This document shows, one piece after another, positions 36,697 to 46,726 of a stretch of DNA of 64,000 bases. Source of the stretch: Arsukibacterium tuosuense (GTDB lineage: Bacteria > Pseudomonadota > Gammaproteobacteria > Steroidobacterales > GCA-2729495). Under the pieces are notes generated by a model that ran no database searches, was not told the DNA's origin, and saw only the letters and a list, made by a program, of their open reading frames with translations. Both the position numbers and the translations under genes were made by a program. The DNA lies in NCBI GenBank assembly GCA_945872065.1, contig CAMBYH010000003.1, positions 1-64,000 on the forward strand, read 5' to 3'. The first letter of the stretch is position 1, and every line of letters starts with the position of its first letter.

Positions 36697-37968
36697 ATGA
36701 CCGCAGACCGCAGACAGAGCAATGGACCGGCAGGCCTGAACAAGCACATTGGTCTGGTGCTGCCCGGTGGCGGCGCTCGCGGTGCCTACCAGGTGGGCGT
36801 ACTCAAGGCTCTGGCCGAACTCCTCCCGCGGCGGTCGGCAAATCCTTTCGCCGTCCTGAGCGGCACCTCAGCCGGCGCGATCAGCGCAGCGGTACTCGCT
36901 TCCAGGGCCCGTTCCTTTCGTCGTGCAGTGACTGACCTGGAGTGCGTCTGGGCCAACTTTCACTCCAGCCAGGTGTTTCGGTGTGATGCCCCCGCCATTC
37001 TCAAGAGCAGTCTGCACTGGTTCGCGGCCGTGGTGCTCGGCGGGCTTGGCCCCCGCAACCCCAAGGCCCTGCTGGACAACGATCCCCTGTGGGCGCTGCT
37101 GCGGGGCCGGATCAACTTCGATGCGATCCAGGATGGCATCGAGAAGGGCTATCTCGGTGCTTTGGCCATCACCGCTGCCGGCTATGGCTCGGAGCGCTCA
37201 GTGACCTTCTTCCAGGGATCAACCGAGCGCCAGCCCTGGGAGCGAGTCCGACGGAAAGGCCGGTCTACCCGCATTGCCCTCGAGCACCTGATGGCGAGCG
37301 TAGCGGTGCCGATGGTGTTTCCCCCGGTCAGAATCGGCCAGGAATACTTCGGCGATGGGGCCATGCGTCAGGCTACGCCCCTGTCGCCGGCGCTGCGTCT
37401 CGGTGCCCACCGGCTCCTGGTCATCGGTGTGCGGAATGAGGCGCCGGAACCCTTGCCCGGCCCGGATGAGGCAGTGCCCTATCCAAGTTTCGGCCGGATC
37501 GCGGGTTACATCCTCGACGCGCTCTTCATGGATGGCCTGTCATCGGATCTCGAGAATCTGATCCGCATCAACCTCATTCTGGAGAGTATTCCCGGGCGCG
37601 TCATGCAGGGTGAATTTGGCCAGCTGCACCACACCGACGCCTTCATCATCCTACCCAGTCGCGACCTGCGCGCCATAGCAGCCCGCCATGTTCGGGAGAT
37701 GCCACGACCCATCCGCATCCTGATGCGGGGCATCGGTGCGCTGAACTACGGCGGCAGCCAGTTGCTGAGCTACCTGCTCTTCGAGTCCGGTTACACGCGG
37801 GAGCTCATTGAGCTGGGCTATGAAGACGCCATGGGCCGCCGGGACGATCTCCTGGACTTCATGGCTGGCCAGCCGATCCAGTCGCCAGCGGGGATCACCG
37901 GGTGGCGGGATCTGAGCGAGGAATACTCGCAGCGCGTCCGGGTACTGAAAATGGCCGACGCATCGTAG
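36697..37968 (+). CDS. Patatin-like phospholipase
   Basis: Seen: 423 residues. The oxyanion motif GGGARGAY (24-31), nucleophile elbow GTSAG with Ser58 and the catalytic Asp220 (FGDGA) form the complete Ser-Asp dyad. No signal peptide is seen. The C-terminal half (RIAGYILDALFMDGLSSD and the YLLFESGY region) is typical of the bacterial cytosolic subgroup. Known: such enzymes hydrolyse phospholipids or other acyl esters; the substrate here is unknown. It converges on rapZ, with the stop codons of both supplied by one paired REP. Confidence 0.9.
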   Translation: MTADRRQSNGPAGLNKHIGLVLPGGGARGAYQVGVLKALAELLPRRSANPFAVLSGTSAGAISAAVLASRARSFRRAVTDLECVWANFHSSQVFRCDAPAILKSSLHWFAAVVLGGLGPRNPKALLDNDPLWALLRGRINFDAIQDGIEKGYLGALAITAAGYGSERSVTFFQGSTERQPWERVRRKGRSTRIALEHLMASVAVPMVFPPVRIGQEYFGDGAMRQATPLSPALRLGAHRLLVIGVRNEAPEPLPGPDEAVPYPSFGRIAGYILDALFMDGLSSDLENLIRINLILESIPGRVMQGEFGQLHHTDAFIILPSRDLRAIAARHVREMPRPIRILMRGIGALNYGGSQLLSYLLFESGYTRELIELGYEDAMGRRDDLLDFMAGQPIQSPAGITGWRDLSEEYSQRVRVLKMADAS

Positions 37969-38018
37969 GAGCGCCTTTAGGCGCGATTCATATCGATCGC
38001 GCCGGTCGGCGCTCCTAC
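37965..38018. repeat. Paired inverted REP elements supplying two stop codons
   Basis: The plus half GTAGGAGCGCCTTTAGGCGC (37965) and minus half GTAGGAGCGCCGACCGGCGC (from 38018) are separated by about seven bases. Each has a perfect GC-rich stem. TAG at 37966-37968 ends the patatin gene, and on the minus strand TAG at 38015-38017 ends rapZ. Confidence 0.9.
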
Positions 38019-38923
38019 AGGTCTAGCGGTCCCCCAAACTGGGGTACCTGAATTCGCCCTTCCTTCTCGGGCAGCTCATTGTGCCGGGTCATTACCGGTG
38101 AGTACCGCTTCGCCAGCTCTGCTGCCAGTTTTTCCGTCATGTACACCGACCGGTGCTGGCCACCCGTGCAGCCAATGGCCACAGTCAGGTAGTTGCGATG
38201 GAAGTCGATGTATTCCGGAATCCAGCGATTGAGAAACCCGAGGATGTCGCCAAACATCCGCTGCACGCTGTCGGACCCGTCGAGGAATTCGATGACCTTC
38301 CCGTCCTTGCCCGTCAGGTCCCGCAGGGCCTGGTCCCAGTAAGGGTTGGGCAGGCAGCGGAGGTCAAAGACAAAGTCGGCGTCCGCGGGGATCCCGTGCT
38401 TGTAGCCGAAGGACTCGATGAGGATCGATAGTCCCGGCTGTTCGTGCGCGCCCACCCTCCGTCGGATGATGTCCCGCAGCTGATAGATGCTGGTGCGTGT
38501 CGTATCCAGGATGAGCTCTGCGGAGGCAATGATGGGACCGAGCAGCTCCCTCTCCCGATCGATAGCCTCGCGGAGGCTCAAACCAGCAGCGCTCAGCGGG
38601 TGCTTGCGGCGGGTCTCGCCGTAGCGTTTCAGAAGGATATTGTCGTCCGCGTGGAGAAAGATGACCTCGCAGCGAATGCCCCGGGTACGCAGATCGCAGA
38701 TGACTTCCGGGAGCCGCGCTAGATCAGCAGCGCGATTTCTGGCGTCTATGCCGATAGCGAGGTTGGCATACAGCGGGTCACTGGTTGCAGCGATCTCGCC
38801 GATCACGGTGGCAATGAGGGCAGCCGGGACATTGTCGATGCAATAGAAGCCCAGGTCCTCGAAGTGATGCAGGGCAACAGTCTTGCCCGAACCCGAGAGT
38901 CCACTGACGATGATCAGCCGCAT
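38015..38923 (-). CDS. rapZ: RNase adapter protein RapZ (P-loop protein)
   Basis: Known: RapZ binds and presents the GlmZ sRNA to RNase E, and so controls amino-sugar synthesis in enterobacteria. Seen: 302 residues. GLSGSGKT at 8-15 is the P-loop, RRKHPLSAAGLSL is in the middle, and GCTGGQHRSVYMTEKLA near residue 264 is the conserved C-terminal motif. The ending QFGGPLDL is a little longer than in E. coli. It follows hpf by 24 bases, and ptsN, usually between them, is missing. The last Leu codon and stop are part of a REP. Confidence 0.94.
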   Translation of the reverse strand: MRLIIVSGLSGSGKTVALHHFEDLGFYCIDNVPAALIATVIGEIAATSDPLYANLAIGIDARNRAADLARLPEVICDLRTRGIRCEVIFLHADDNILLKRYGETRRKHPLSAAGLSLREAIDRERELLGPIIASAELILDTTRTSIYQLRDIIRRRVGAHEQPGLSILIESFGYKHGIPADADFVFDLRCLPNPYWDQALRDLTGKDGKVIEFLDGSDSVQRMFGDILGFLNRWIPEYIDFHRNYLTVAIGCTGGQHRSVYMTEKLAAELAKRYSPVMTRHNELPEKEGRIQVPQFGGPLDL

Positions 38924-38947
38924 GATGCGCTGGCTGGCTGGACAGGC

Positions 38948-39271
38948 TCAGGGGATGACGTCGCGCTTGCCACTGTCCCGCGCATGGTGGTCCGTAAGTT
39001 TTTCCTTATGTTTCCGGAGCTGGCGGTCGAGCTTGTCAACCATGGCGTCAATAGCGGCGTACATGTTTTCTTCGGTTGCCTCAGCAAACAACTTGCCACC
39101 TGCGAGATTCACCGTGGCCTCAGCGTTGTGCCGCAGCTTGTCTACGGTCAGGATGCAGTGCACGACGGTCACGTGATCAAAGTGCCGCTCGATGCGAGCC
39201 ATTTTTGACTCGACGTACTGCCGCATGGATGCCGTGATTTCGACATGGTGGCCAGTCAGGTTGAGTTGCAT
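38948..39271 (-). CDS. hpf: Ribosome hibernation promoting factor, short form
   Basis: Seen: 107 residues. MQLNLTGHHVEITASMRQYV and KMARIERHFD open the protein, and EATVNLAGGKLFAEATEENMYAAIDAM is the second half, given here as its parts LAGGKLFAEA and NMYAAIDAM. It lacks the extra C-terminal dimerisation domain of long HPF. Known: short HPF works with RMF to form 100S ribosomes in stationary phase. It follows rpoN by 30 bases in the conserved rpoN-hpf order. Confidence 0.94.
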   Translation of the reverse strand: MQLNLTGHHVEITASMRQYVESKMARIERHFDHVTVVHCILTVDKLRHNAEATVNLAGGKLFAEATEENMYAAIDAMVDKLDRQLRKHKEKLTDHHARDSGKRDVIP

Positions 39272-39301
39272 TGTGGCTTCCTTCTCTGTTGTCTGCCGGA
39301 C

Positions 39302-40786
39302 CTAACACTGGGGGCGCCGCTTGCGCTCGCTGGAGGGCTCAATGTGCATTCCTTCCCGGTATTTTGCCACTGTTCGCCGGGCAACCTGTATACCTTGCTT
39401 TGAGAGTAAAGCAGCAAGCTGGCTGTCCGACAGTGGCTTTGCCGGGTCTTCCTGGCTGATGAGCTTCTTGATCCTCGCCCGGATGGCCGTTGACGACTGC
39501 TCGCTGCCGTCGTCGCCGGTGACCTGGCTGGAGAAAAAGTGCCGGAACTCGAACAGGCCCCGGGGTGTGTGCATGTACTTGTTGGCCGTAACCCGGGAGA
39601 TAGTGGATTCGTGCATTTCCACAAGTTCCGCCACGTCGCGCAATACCATGGGCCGCATGGCTTCCTCGCCACGCTCAAGAAAGGCGGCCTGCCGGTCCAC
39701 GATGCACATGGCCACCTTCAGCAGGGTGTCATTGCGAATCTCGAGGCTCCGAACCAGCCACCGCGCTTCCTGCAGCTGGTTGCGCAGCGTGGCGTGATCA
39801 TTGTCACCACGGACCAGGTCGGCGTAAGCCTGATTGACCTTGAGGCGGGGAGTCGTGGAGCGGTTGACGTCGACGGTCCAGCGCCCGTTGCGTTTGCGGA
39901 CGAAGACGTCCGGCACGATGTAATCCGGCGACGACGGCTGGACCGCGAGCCCGGGCTTGGGATGGCAGTTGCGGATCAGGGCCAGCGCTACGTCCAGTTC
40001 CGCCTCCGACACGCCGAGGCGCCGGCGCAGCATGCCAAGCTGCTGCTCGGCGACCAGGTCCAGACCGTCCACGGTGATGGCGAGAGCCAGAGTCAGGCCC
40101 GGGACGCCAGGCGAAAGCTGGCGCAGCTGAATCCGGATGCACTCGCCCAGGTCCCGGGCGCCGATGCCCGCAGGGTCCAGTCCCTGGACCTTGGCAAGCG
40201 TTTGCTCGAGTTCGTCCAGGGTGAAGGTGCCCGATGACTGCAGGTTTTCCAGGACCACCGCCAGGGACTCGGTGAGATAGCCCGCGTCGTTCATGGCGTC
40301 AACCAGCGCCTGGCCCATGAGCACTGCCCGGGGCTCGAAGTGCTCGGTCTCCAGTTGCCAGAGCAGATGGGCGTGGAGCGTTTCGTTAGCCTTGTCGCTG
40401 GGTTCCGGCCGGCCGTCTTCCCCGTCCCAGTTGCTGCTTCCGCCCGCCGACGACTCGCTCCAGAGAAGCGAATCAGTTTCCTCGCCTCCAGGGGAGTCAG
40501 CGACGGCGCCGGACTCACTCTCTGCATCGTCCCAGTTATCCGCCGGGGTTTCGTCATCCGGGGTGCCGCCGCTGGCGGGGTCTGGCGGTGGTGCGTCCAG
40601 TTCCAGATTACCCTCAGCGGGCGAGGGTGCCGGCTCGTCCAGATCCAGCATCACGTTTTCGGTCAGCAGCTGCTCCAGCTGGGTGTTCAATTCGGCCACC
40701 GGCAGCTGCAACAGGCGTATAGCCTGCTGCATCTGCGGGGTCATGGTCAGCTGTTGCCCGATTCTGAGCTGTAGAGCCGGCTTCAT
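39302..40786 (-). CDS. rpoN: RNA polymerase sigma-54 factor
   Basis: Seen: 494 residues from ATG 40786, with AGGG six bases upstream; earlier in-frame ATGs at 40792 and 40813 have poorer spacing. The Gln/Leu-rich region I (LQLRIGQQLTMTPQMQQAIR), an acidic linker of about 50-130 rich in Asp, Glu and Pro, the core-binding region, and the RpoN box ARRTVAKYRE at about 469-478 are all present. It works with activator ATPases at -24/-12 promoters, and none of these activators is in the window. It is downstream of lptB by 38 bases. Confidence 0.96.
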   Translation of the reverse strand: MKPALQLRIGQQLTMTPQMQQAIRLLQLPVAELNTQLEQLLTENVMLDLDEPAPSPAEGNLELDAPPPDPASGGTPDDETPADNWDDAESESGAVADSPGGEETDSLLWSESSAGGSSNWDGEDGRPEPSDKANETLHAHLLWQLETEHFEPRAVLMGQALVDAMNDAGYLTESLAVVLENLQSSGTFTLDELEQTLAKVQGLDPAGIGARDLGECIRIQLRQLSPGVPGLTLALAITVDGLDLVAEQQLGMLRRRLGVSEAELDVALALIRNCHPKPGLAVQPSSPDYIVPDVFVRKRNGRWTVDVNRSTTPRLKVNQAYADLVRGDNDHATLRNQLQEARWLVRSLEIRNDTLLKVAMCIVDRQAAFLERGEEAMRPMVLRDVAELVEMHESTISRVTANKYMHTPRGLFEFRHFFSSQVTGDDGSEQSSTAIRARIKKLISQEDPAKPLSDSQLAALLSKQGIQVARRTVAKYREGMHIEPSSERKRRPQC

Positions 40787-40824
40787 CGTCATCCCTGAAG
40801 CGCCGCCGTGCATCCCGGCGGATC

Positions 40825-41550
40825 CTATAGTTTAAAGCCCTCACCAAGGTAAACCTCGCGAACCTGGCTGTTCGCGAGAATGTCCCCGGGGGTACCTTCG
40901 GCAATCATTGCGCCGTCGTTAAGAATATAAGCCCGGCTGCAGATTCCCAGTGTCTCGCGCACATTATGGTCTGTGATCAGGATCCCGATACCCCGGGCAG
41001 CCAATTGACGGATGATGCGCTGGATGTCCAGGACCGAGAGCGGGTCGACGCCCGCAAACGGCTCATCCAGCAGCACAAAGCGGGGTTCTGCCGCCAGTGC
41101 CCGGGCGATCTCGACTCGCCGCCGCTCCCCGCCGGACAGGCTGACCCCCATGCTGGTGCGCACATGGGTAATGCGGAGTTCCTCGAGAAGCTCCTCCAGG
41201 AGCCGCTCCTGGGCGGTCCGGTCCAGCGCCGGGCGGGTCTGCAGGATGGCCAGGATGTTGTCTTCGACGCTGAGCTTGCGAAAGACGGAGGCTTCCTGGG
41301 GGAGATAGCCGAGACCCAGCCTTGCCCTGCGGTGCATGGCCATGCCGGTAAGGTCATGCTCATCAAGCGTGATCTGTCCCTCATCGCAGGAGATCAGCCC
41401 AACAATCATGTAGAAAGCTGTCGTCTTGCCGGCCCCATTCGGCCCCAGCAGTCCGATGATCTCGCCGCTCTCCACGGTCAGCGAGATGCCCTTGACCACC
41501 TGCCGCCGCTTGAAGCGCTTCTTGATCAACTCTGCCCGTAAGGTGCTCAC
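40825..41550 (-). CDS. lptB: LPS export ABC transporter ATP-binding protein
   Basis: Cytoplasmic ATPase of the LptB2FGC complex, which extracts LPS from the inner membrane. Seen: 241 residues. Walker [10 protein letters not shown] near 36-44, [16 protein letters not shown], signature [16 protein letters not shown], Walker [14 protein letters not shown] and a switch His in [12 protein letters not shown] are present. It overlaps lptA by four bases and is part of kdsD-kdsC-lptC-lptA-lptB-rpoN. The lptF and lptG genes are not in the window. Confidence 0.97.
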   Translation of the reverse strand: MSTLRAELIKKRFKRRQVVKGISLTVESGEIIGLLGPNGAGKTTAFYMIVGLISCDEGQITLDEHDLTGMAMHRRARLGLGYLPQEASVFRKLSVEDNILAILQTRPALDRTAQERLLEELLEELRITHVRTSMGVSLSGGERRRVEIARALAAEPRFVLLDEPFAGVDPLSVLDIQRIIRQLAARGIGILITDHNVRETLGICSRAYILNDGAMIAEGTPGDILANSQVREVYLGEGFKL

Positions 41551-42200
41551 GGTTTACTCGCCGGCGGTGCTGGCTTCTGCTGGGGTGTGATCCGCATCCG
41601 GACCGCACTGTCCGGGCTGCCACCGGCGGTCACCACTTCCCGCTGCAGGTCGTAGGCGATACGGTTTCCGGAGATTTCGTTTTTGCCATCGCTGAGGACG
41701 GCATTGGTGGTCAGCTGGATAGTGCCGGCATCGAAGTCGTAGTCAAGCACGTCAGCTTGCCCTTGCGTAGGGGGATTCCCTGCGGTCCCGGACTGGCTGA
41801 AGGTCGCGGGGAGCCCGCTTAGCACAGCTCTGCGCAGGCGGTTGCCACGGAATGTCAGTTCGGCACGATCACAGGTGCTGCGGGTTCCCGCGTTGTTGAT
41901 GCTGACGGCACCGGTGAAGATCCACACGCTGTTTTCGAAGTCTGCCGGATCGGCCGTAGCCTCGTCTGCCTTGATGGCAAGGGTGCCCTGGGTAATGTTC
42001 AGCTGACGGAAGACGAGCCGGTTGTTGCGCCTGTCGAATTCGGAAAATGCCGCGTCGAGTTCGATCGGGAGGGCCGGATCTGCCGGTGTCAGCAAGGGAC
42101 GCGGCAGGGCGGGGGGAGCTACCGGGGAGGATTCGGCGGCGATCACGCCTGCCGAGACCAGCGCGGCCATGAGACCGACCAACAACGCGGTTGCCTTCAT
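41547..42200 (-). CDS. lptA: Periplasmic LPS-transport bridge protein
   Basis: Seen: 217 residues from ATG 42200, with a signal peptide ending near GVIAAES (about residue 23). The OstA-like beta-jellyroll follows: [34 protein letters not shown] and [18 protein letters not shown], given here in short pieces. Known: LptA oligomers bridge LptC and LptD across the periplasm. A longer frame from 42302 is not credible. It sits between lptC (22 bases) and lptB (overlap). Confidence 0.93.
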   Translation of the reverse strand: MKATALLVGLMAALVSAGVIAAESSPVAPPALPRPLLTPADPALPIELDAAFSEFDRRNNRLVFRQLNITQGTLAIKADEATADPADFENSVWIFTGAVSINNAGTRSTCDRAELTFRGNRLRRAVLSGLPATFSQSGTAGNPPTQGQADVLDYDFDAGTIQLTTNAVLSDGKNEISGNRIAYDLQREVVTAGGSPDSAVRMRITPQQKPAPPASKP

Positions 42201-42222
42201 GCCAGGGCTGCCGGGAGGGCGC

Positions 42223-42831
42223 TCAGGGGAGAAACCGTCCGCGCACCTCGGCGTTGAACTGAAGGCGGTCCTGCTTGAGATAGACACGCATCCCCTTGGC
42301 ATTGAGCGTGTCCCGGTTACGCTCCACCGCCACGAAGCTCTCAGTACTGGCGACGTAGGCTTCCGGATCCAGCTCCAGGTAGTCGGTTCGGATCACTAGC
42401 GGGGCCCCACTGGTGCGGCCCTCGGCGGTGGCTTTGGCAGGTTCGGCGGCGGTCGAGGCTGTCGTCGCCACCACGTCTCCAGCGAGTTCAATGATATTAC
42501 GATCCGGTGGTATCTGCCCCTGGTTGGCCCTCAGTTTCCAGGGAACCTCGGCGGCTGGCTCATAGTCCACCGTGACATCCCGCATCGTGATGGTCCCGTC
42601 TGCCAGGAGCTGCTCCGCTGCGGTTGTACCTACCCGATAGAGGACTTTCCCATCGGTTCCGGTACCCGTAAGGCGTGCGTCCTTAACGTAGTAGCCGAGG
42701 CCCAGGCGCGGTGCCGGCTGGGATGAATCGGTCTTTGGCCCGGTCCCGAACACCAGGAAACCGGTAAACAATACGGCCACGATGAGCGCCAGGAACCGCA
42801 GGGGATGCTGCAATTCAGGGGTGGCAGGCAT
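42223..42831 (-). CDS. lptC: LPS export system protein LptC
   Basis: Seen: 202 residues with one N-terminal membrane anchor (LRFLALIVAVLFTGFLVFG, about 11-29). A periplasmic jellyroll domain follows, with GLGYYVKDARLTGTG, GTITMRDVTVDYE and LELDPEAYVASTE-like segments. It starts directly after the kdsC stop, and the position between kdsC and lptA confirms the call even though LptC sequences diverge widely. Confidence 0.9.
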   Translation of the reverse strand: MPATPELQHPLRFLALIVAVLFTGFLVFGTGPKTDSSQPAPRLGLGYYVKDARLTGTGTDGKVLYRVGTTAAEQLLADGTITMRDVTVDYEPAAEVPWKLRANQGQIPPDRNIIELAGDVVATTASTAAEPAKATAEGRTSGAPLVIRTDYLELDPEAYVASTESFVAVERNRDTLNAKGMRVYLKQDRLQFNAEVRGRFLP

Positions 42832-43335
42832 TCAGGCGGGCTCCCGCGCTGCCAGCAGGTAGTCGCAGACTTCCCGGACCGCACCCCGGCCGCCGGCGGC
42901 ATCGGTGATCCAGTCGGCCGCGCGCCGCACGTCCGGATGGCTGTCGGCGACGGTGATGCCGAGGCCTGCGAGCTGCATGATCTCCAGGTCCGTGACGTCA
43001 TCGCCCATACAGGCGACGTTGGGGAGGGGTATGCCAAGCTCCGCCACCAGCGTTTGCAGCACTTCGCGCTTGTCGTTCCGGCCGAGATAGACGTGGGGTA
43101 CCCGCAGCTCCGCAAGACGGGCAGCGGCTGCGGCTGAGCGCCTGCCTGAGATTACGGCGACGAGCAGTCCCGCCGCCAGTACCTGCTGTATGCCGTAACC
43201 GTCACGCACATGGAAGCTCTTGGTCTCCCGACCATCAGAGTCGTAGTGCAGGCGCCCGTCGGTCAGCACGCCGTCCACATCCAGCACCAGCAGCCTGATC
43301 CCGGCGGCGACGGCGCGCAATTCAAGCTGTTCCAT
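42832..43335 (-). CDS. kdsC: Kdo 8-phosphate phosphatase
   Basis: HAD-family enzyme that releases Kdo for LPS. Seen: 167 residues. DVDGVLTDG at 19-27 contains the nucleophile Asp. RDGYGI, ISGRRS, GRNDKREVL and CMGDDVTDLEIM are the other conserved blocks. The size and lack of a cap domain match KdsC. It is 14 bases after kdsD, the enzyme two steps earlier in the pathway. Confidence 0.95.
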   Translation of the reverse strand: MEQLELRAVAAGIRLLVLDVDGVLTDGRLHYDSDGRETKSFHVRDGYGIQQVLAAGLLVAVISGRRSAAAAARLAELRVPHVYLGRNDKREVLQTLVAELGIPLPNVACMGDDVTDLEIMQLAGLGITVADSHPDVRRAADWITDAAGGRGAVREVCDYLLAAREPA

Positions 43336-43349
43336 GGAGGTTGCCCGGC

Positions 43350-44327
43350 TTACATCACGCCCGCGCGCAGCAGGTCATGGACGTTGAGAGCCCCAACTAC
43401 CTTTCGGTCTTCGTCCACCACGAGGAGCCCGTTGATCTTGTAACGCTCGAGCAGGTGTACAGCCTCCGCTGCCAGTACTCCCGGTGCGATGGTTTTGCAG
43501 CTGGTGGTCATGACGTCGCGCATGGTCGTGCGATGCACATCGATACCCCGGTCCAGAATGCGGCGGAGGTCTCCGTCCGTGAAGATCCCGGCCAGCCGGT
43601 CGTCTGCCCCGACGATGGCAGTCATGCCCAGCCCCTTCCGCGTCATTTCGACCAGGCCCCCGGCGAGCGGGGTCTCCGGTGCCACTCGTGGAATGCCATC
43701 CCCGCCATGCATCAGGTCGTCAACCCGCAGCAGCAGCCTCCGCCCCAGTGAGCCGCCCGGATGCGCAAGGGCAAAGTCTTCCCGCGTAAAGCCGCGGCTC
43801 TCCAGCAGTGCGACGGCCAGGGCATCGCCCATGGCGAGCGCCGCTGTGGTGCTGGCGGTTGGTGCGAGGTTGAGGGGGCAGGCCTCCTCGCGGACACCGA
43901 CGTCGATGGTGACCGTCGCTGCCTCGGCCAGCGTTGAGCGGAGGTTGCCCGTGAGAGTAATCAGCGGGATACCCAGGCGCTTGAGCAGTGGGAGGATCGT
44001 TACCAGTTCATGGGTTTCGCCGGAGCTGGAGATGGCGATGAGCAGGTCGGCGCGGGTGATCATGCCGAGGTCGCCGTGACTGGCTTCCCCGGGGTGGACA
44101 AAGAAGGCCGGTGTGCCGGTGCTCGCGAGGGTCGCCGCCACCTTGCCTGCGATGTGGCCGGACTTGCCCATGCCGGTGACGACCACCCGGCCGCTGCAGT
44201 CCAGGCAGAGCTGGCAGGCCTTGTCGAAGCTCGCGTCCAGCCGCGGGACCAGGCCGGCAATCGCGGCCGCCTCGATTTCCAGCACGCGCCGGCCCCGCGA
44301 GCGGAAATCTGGCAGGTCGCTGCTCAT
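43350..44327 (-). CDS. kdsD: D-arabinose 5-phosphate isomerase
   Basis: Converts ribulose 5-phosphate to arabinose 5-phosphate, the first step to Kdo. Seen: 325 residues. An SIS domain (VVTGMGKSGHIAGKVAATLAS in parts, FVHPGEASHGDLG, AISSSGETHEL) is followed by two CBS domains (about 205-325, with GIFTDGDLRR). It heads the kds-lpt-rpoN run. It is divergent from ibaG. The mla genes, which in E. coli lie between these two, are absent. Confidence 0.94.
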   Translation of the reverse strand: MSSDLPDFRSRGRRVLEIEAAAIAGLVPRLDASFDKACQLCLDCSGRVVVTGMGKSGHIAGKVAATLASTGTPAFFVHPGEASHGDLGMITRADLLIAISSSGETHELVTILPLLKRLGIPLITLTGNLRSTLAEAATVTIDVGVREEACPLNLAPTASTTAALAMGDALAVALLESRGFTREDFALAHPGGSLGRRLLLRVDDLMHGGDGIPRVAPETPLAGGLVEMTRKGLGMTAIVGADDRLAGIFTDGDLRRILDRGIDVHRTTMRDVMTTSCKTIAPGVLAAEAVHLLERYKINGLLVVDEDRKVVGALNVHDLLRAGVM

Positions 44328-44430
44328 GTTCTGCTGCTCAATTTCTTCTGCTCAGGTGTCCAGTCTCATGGGCTGGGATTGTAAGTCATCTATAATGCCG
44401 CGCCTTAACCTCCCGGTCCCCGATACCCGC

Positions 44431-45950
<1,520 letters not shown>

Positions 45951-45991
45951 CCGGATATTGCCAGCGATGAGGCCGGAGTCTGGCCTGACCG

Positions 45992-46021
45992 TAGGCAAGT
46001 CTGAAGCCCCCCGTGTATAAT
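45992..46021 (+). promoter_or_regulatory. Promoter for petABC
   Basis: TAGGCA (45992-45997), an 18-base spacer and a perfect TATAAT (46016-46021) precede petA by about 110 bases. The -10 lies within the loop of a seven-base hairpin AAGCCCC/GGGGCTT (46004-46031) that could also act as the murA terminator, although it has no clear T-run. Confidence 0.55.
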
Positions 46022-46132
46022 TTTGGGGCTTTCTGCCGCCCCACCGCAGGGGAATTTGGCCTGCCTGCCCTGAGCAGCAGTCATCCGGAACCCGGCAGCG
46101 AGCCACCAGGGTTTTTCTAGAGGATTAGCTCG

Positions 46133-46726
46133 ATGAGCGAAGAGGCATCTGTCAGCCGTCGTCATTTTCTGGCCGTAGCCACCGGCGTGACGGGTGTGGT
46201 GGGTTTGGCGCTGACGGCGGCCCCGTTCATCGCCTCCTTTAAGCCCAGCACCAGGGCCCGGGCGCTCGGTGCGCCGGTGACTGTGGATATCAGCAAGCTG
46301 GAAGAAGGGGCCATGGTGCGCGTGGTCTGGCGAGGTCAGCCCGTCTGGGTGCTCCATCGCAGCAAGACCATGCTCGAGGCGCTCCTCGACAGTCCGATTG
46401 GTCTCAAGGATCCGGAATCCAATGAGTCCATCCAGCCGTCCTATGCCAAGAATGAGGGTCGCGCCCTGCGGCTGGACTACCTGGTGGTGATCGGCAACTG
46501 CACCCATCTGGGTTGCGCTCCACTGGAGCGGTTCGAAGTGGCAGCGTCGGACATGGGTCCGGACTGGCCCGGCGGCTTCTTCTGCCCCTGCCACGGCTCC
46601 AAGTTCGATCTGGCCGCCCGGGTCATGGATGGCTCGCCGGCACCAACCAATCTCACCATCCCGCCCTATCGCTTCGTGGGGGATGAACTGGTCATCGTCG
46701 GCGAGGATTCAGGAGCGGCAGCATGA
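46133..46726 (+). CDS. petA: Ubiquinol-cytochrome c reductase, Rieske iron-sulfur subunit
   Basis: Seen: 197 residues. SRRHFL at 8-13 is a Tat-type twin-arginine signal, followed by a membrane anchor (about 14-36). The 2Fe-2S site is CTHLGC (Cys123, His125, Cys128) and CPCHGS (Cys151, Cys153, His154). AGAGGA provides the ribosome site. It is the first gene of petABC, and the stop overlaps the petB start (ATGA). It passes electrons from ubiquinol to cytochrome c1 in the bc1 complex. Confidence 0.97.
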   Translation: MSEEASVSRRHFLAVATGVTGVVGLALTAAPFIASFKPSTRARALGAPVTVDISKLEEGAMVRVVWRGQPVWVLHRSKTMLEALLDSPIGLKDPESNESIQPSYAKNEGRALRLDYLVVIGNCTHLGCAPLERFEVAASDMGPDWPGGFFCPCHGSKFDLAARVMDGSPAPTNLTIPPYRFVGDELVIVGEDSGAAA

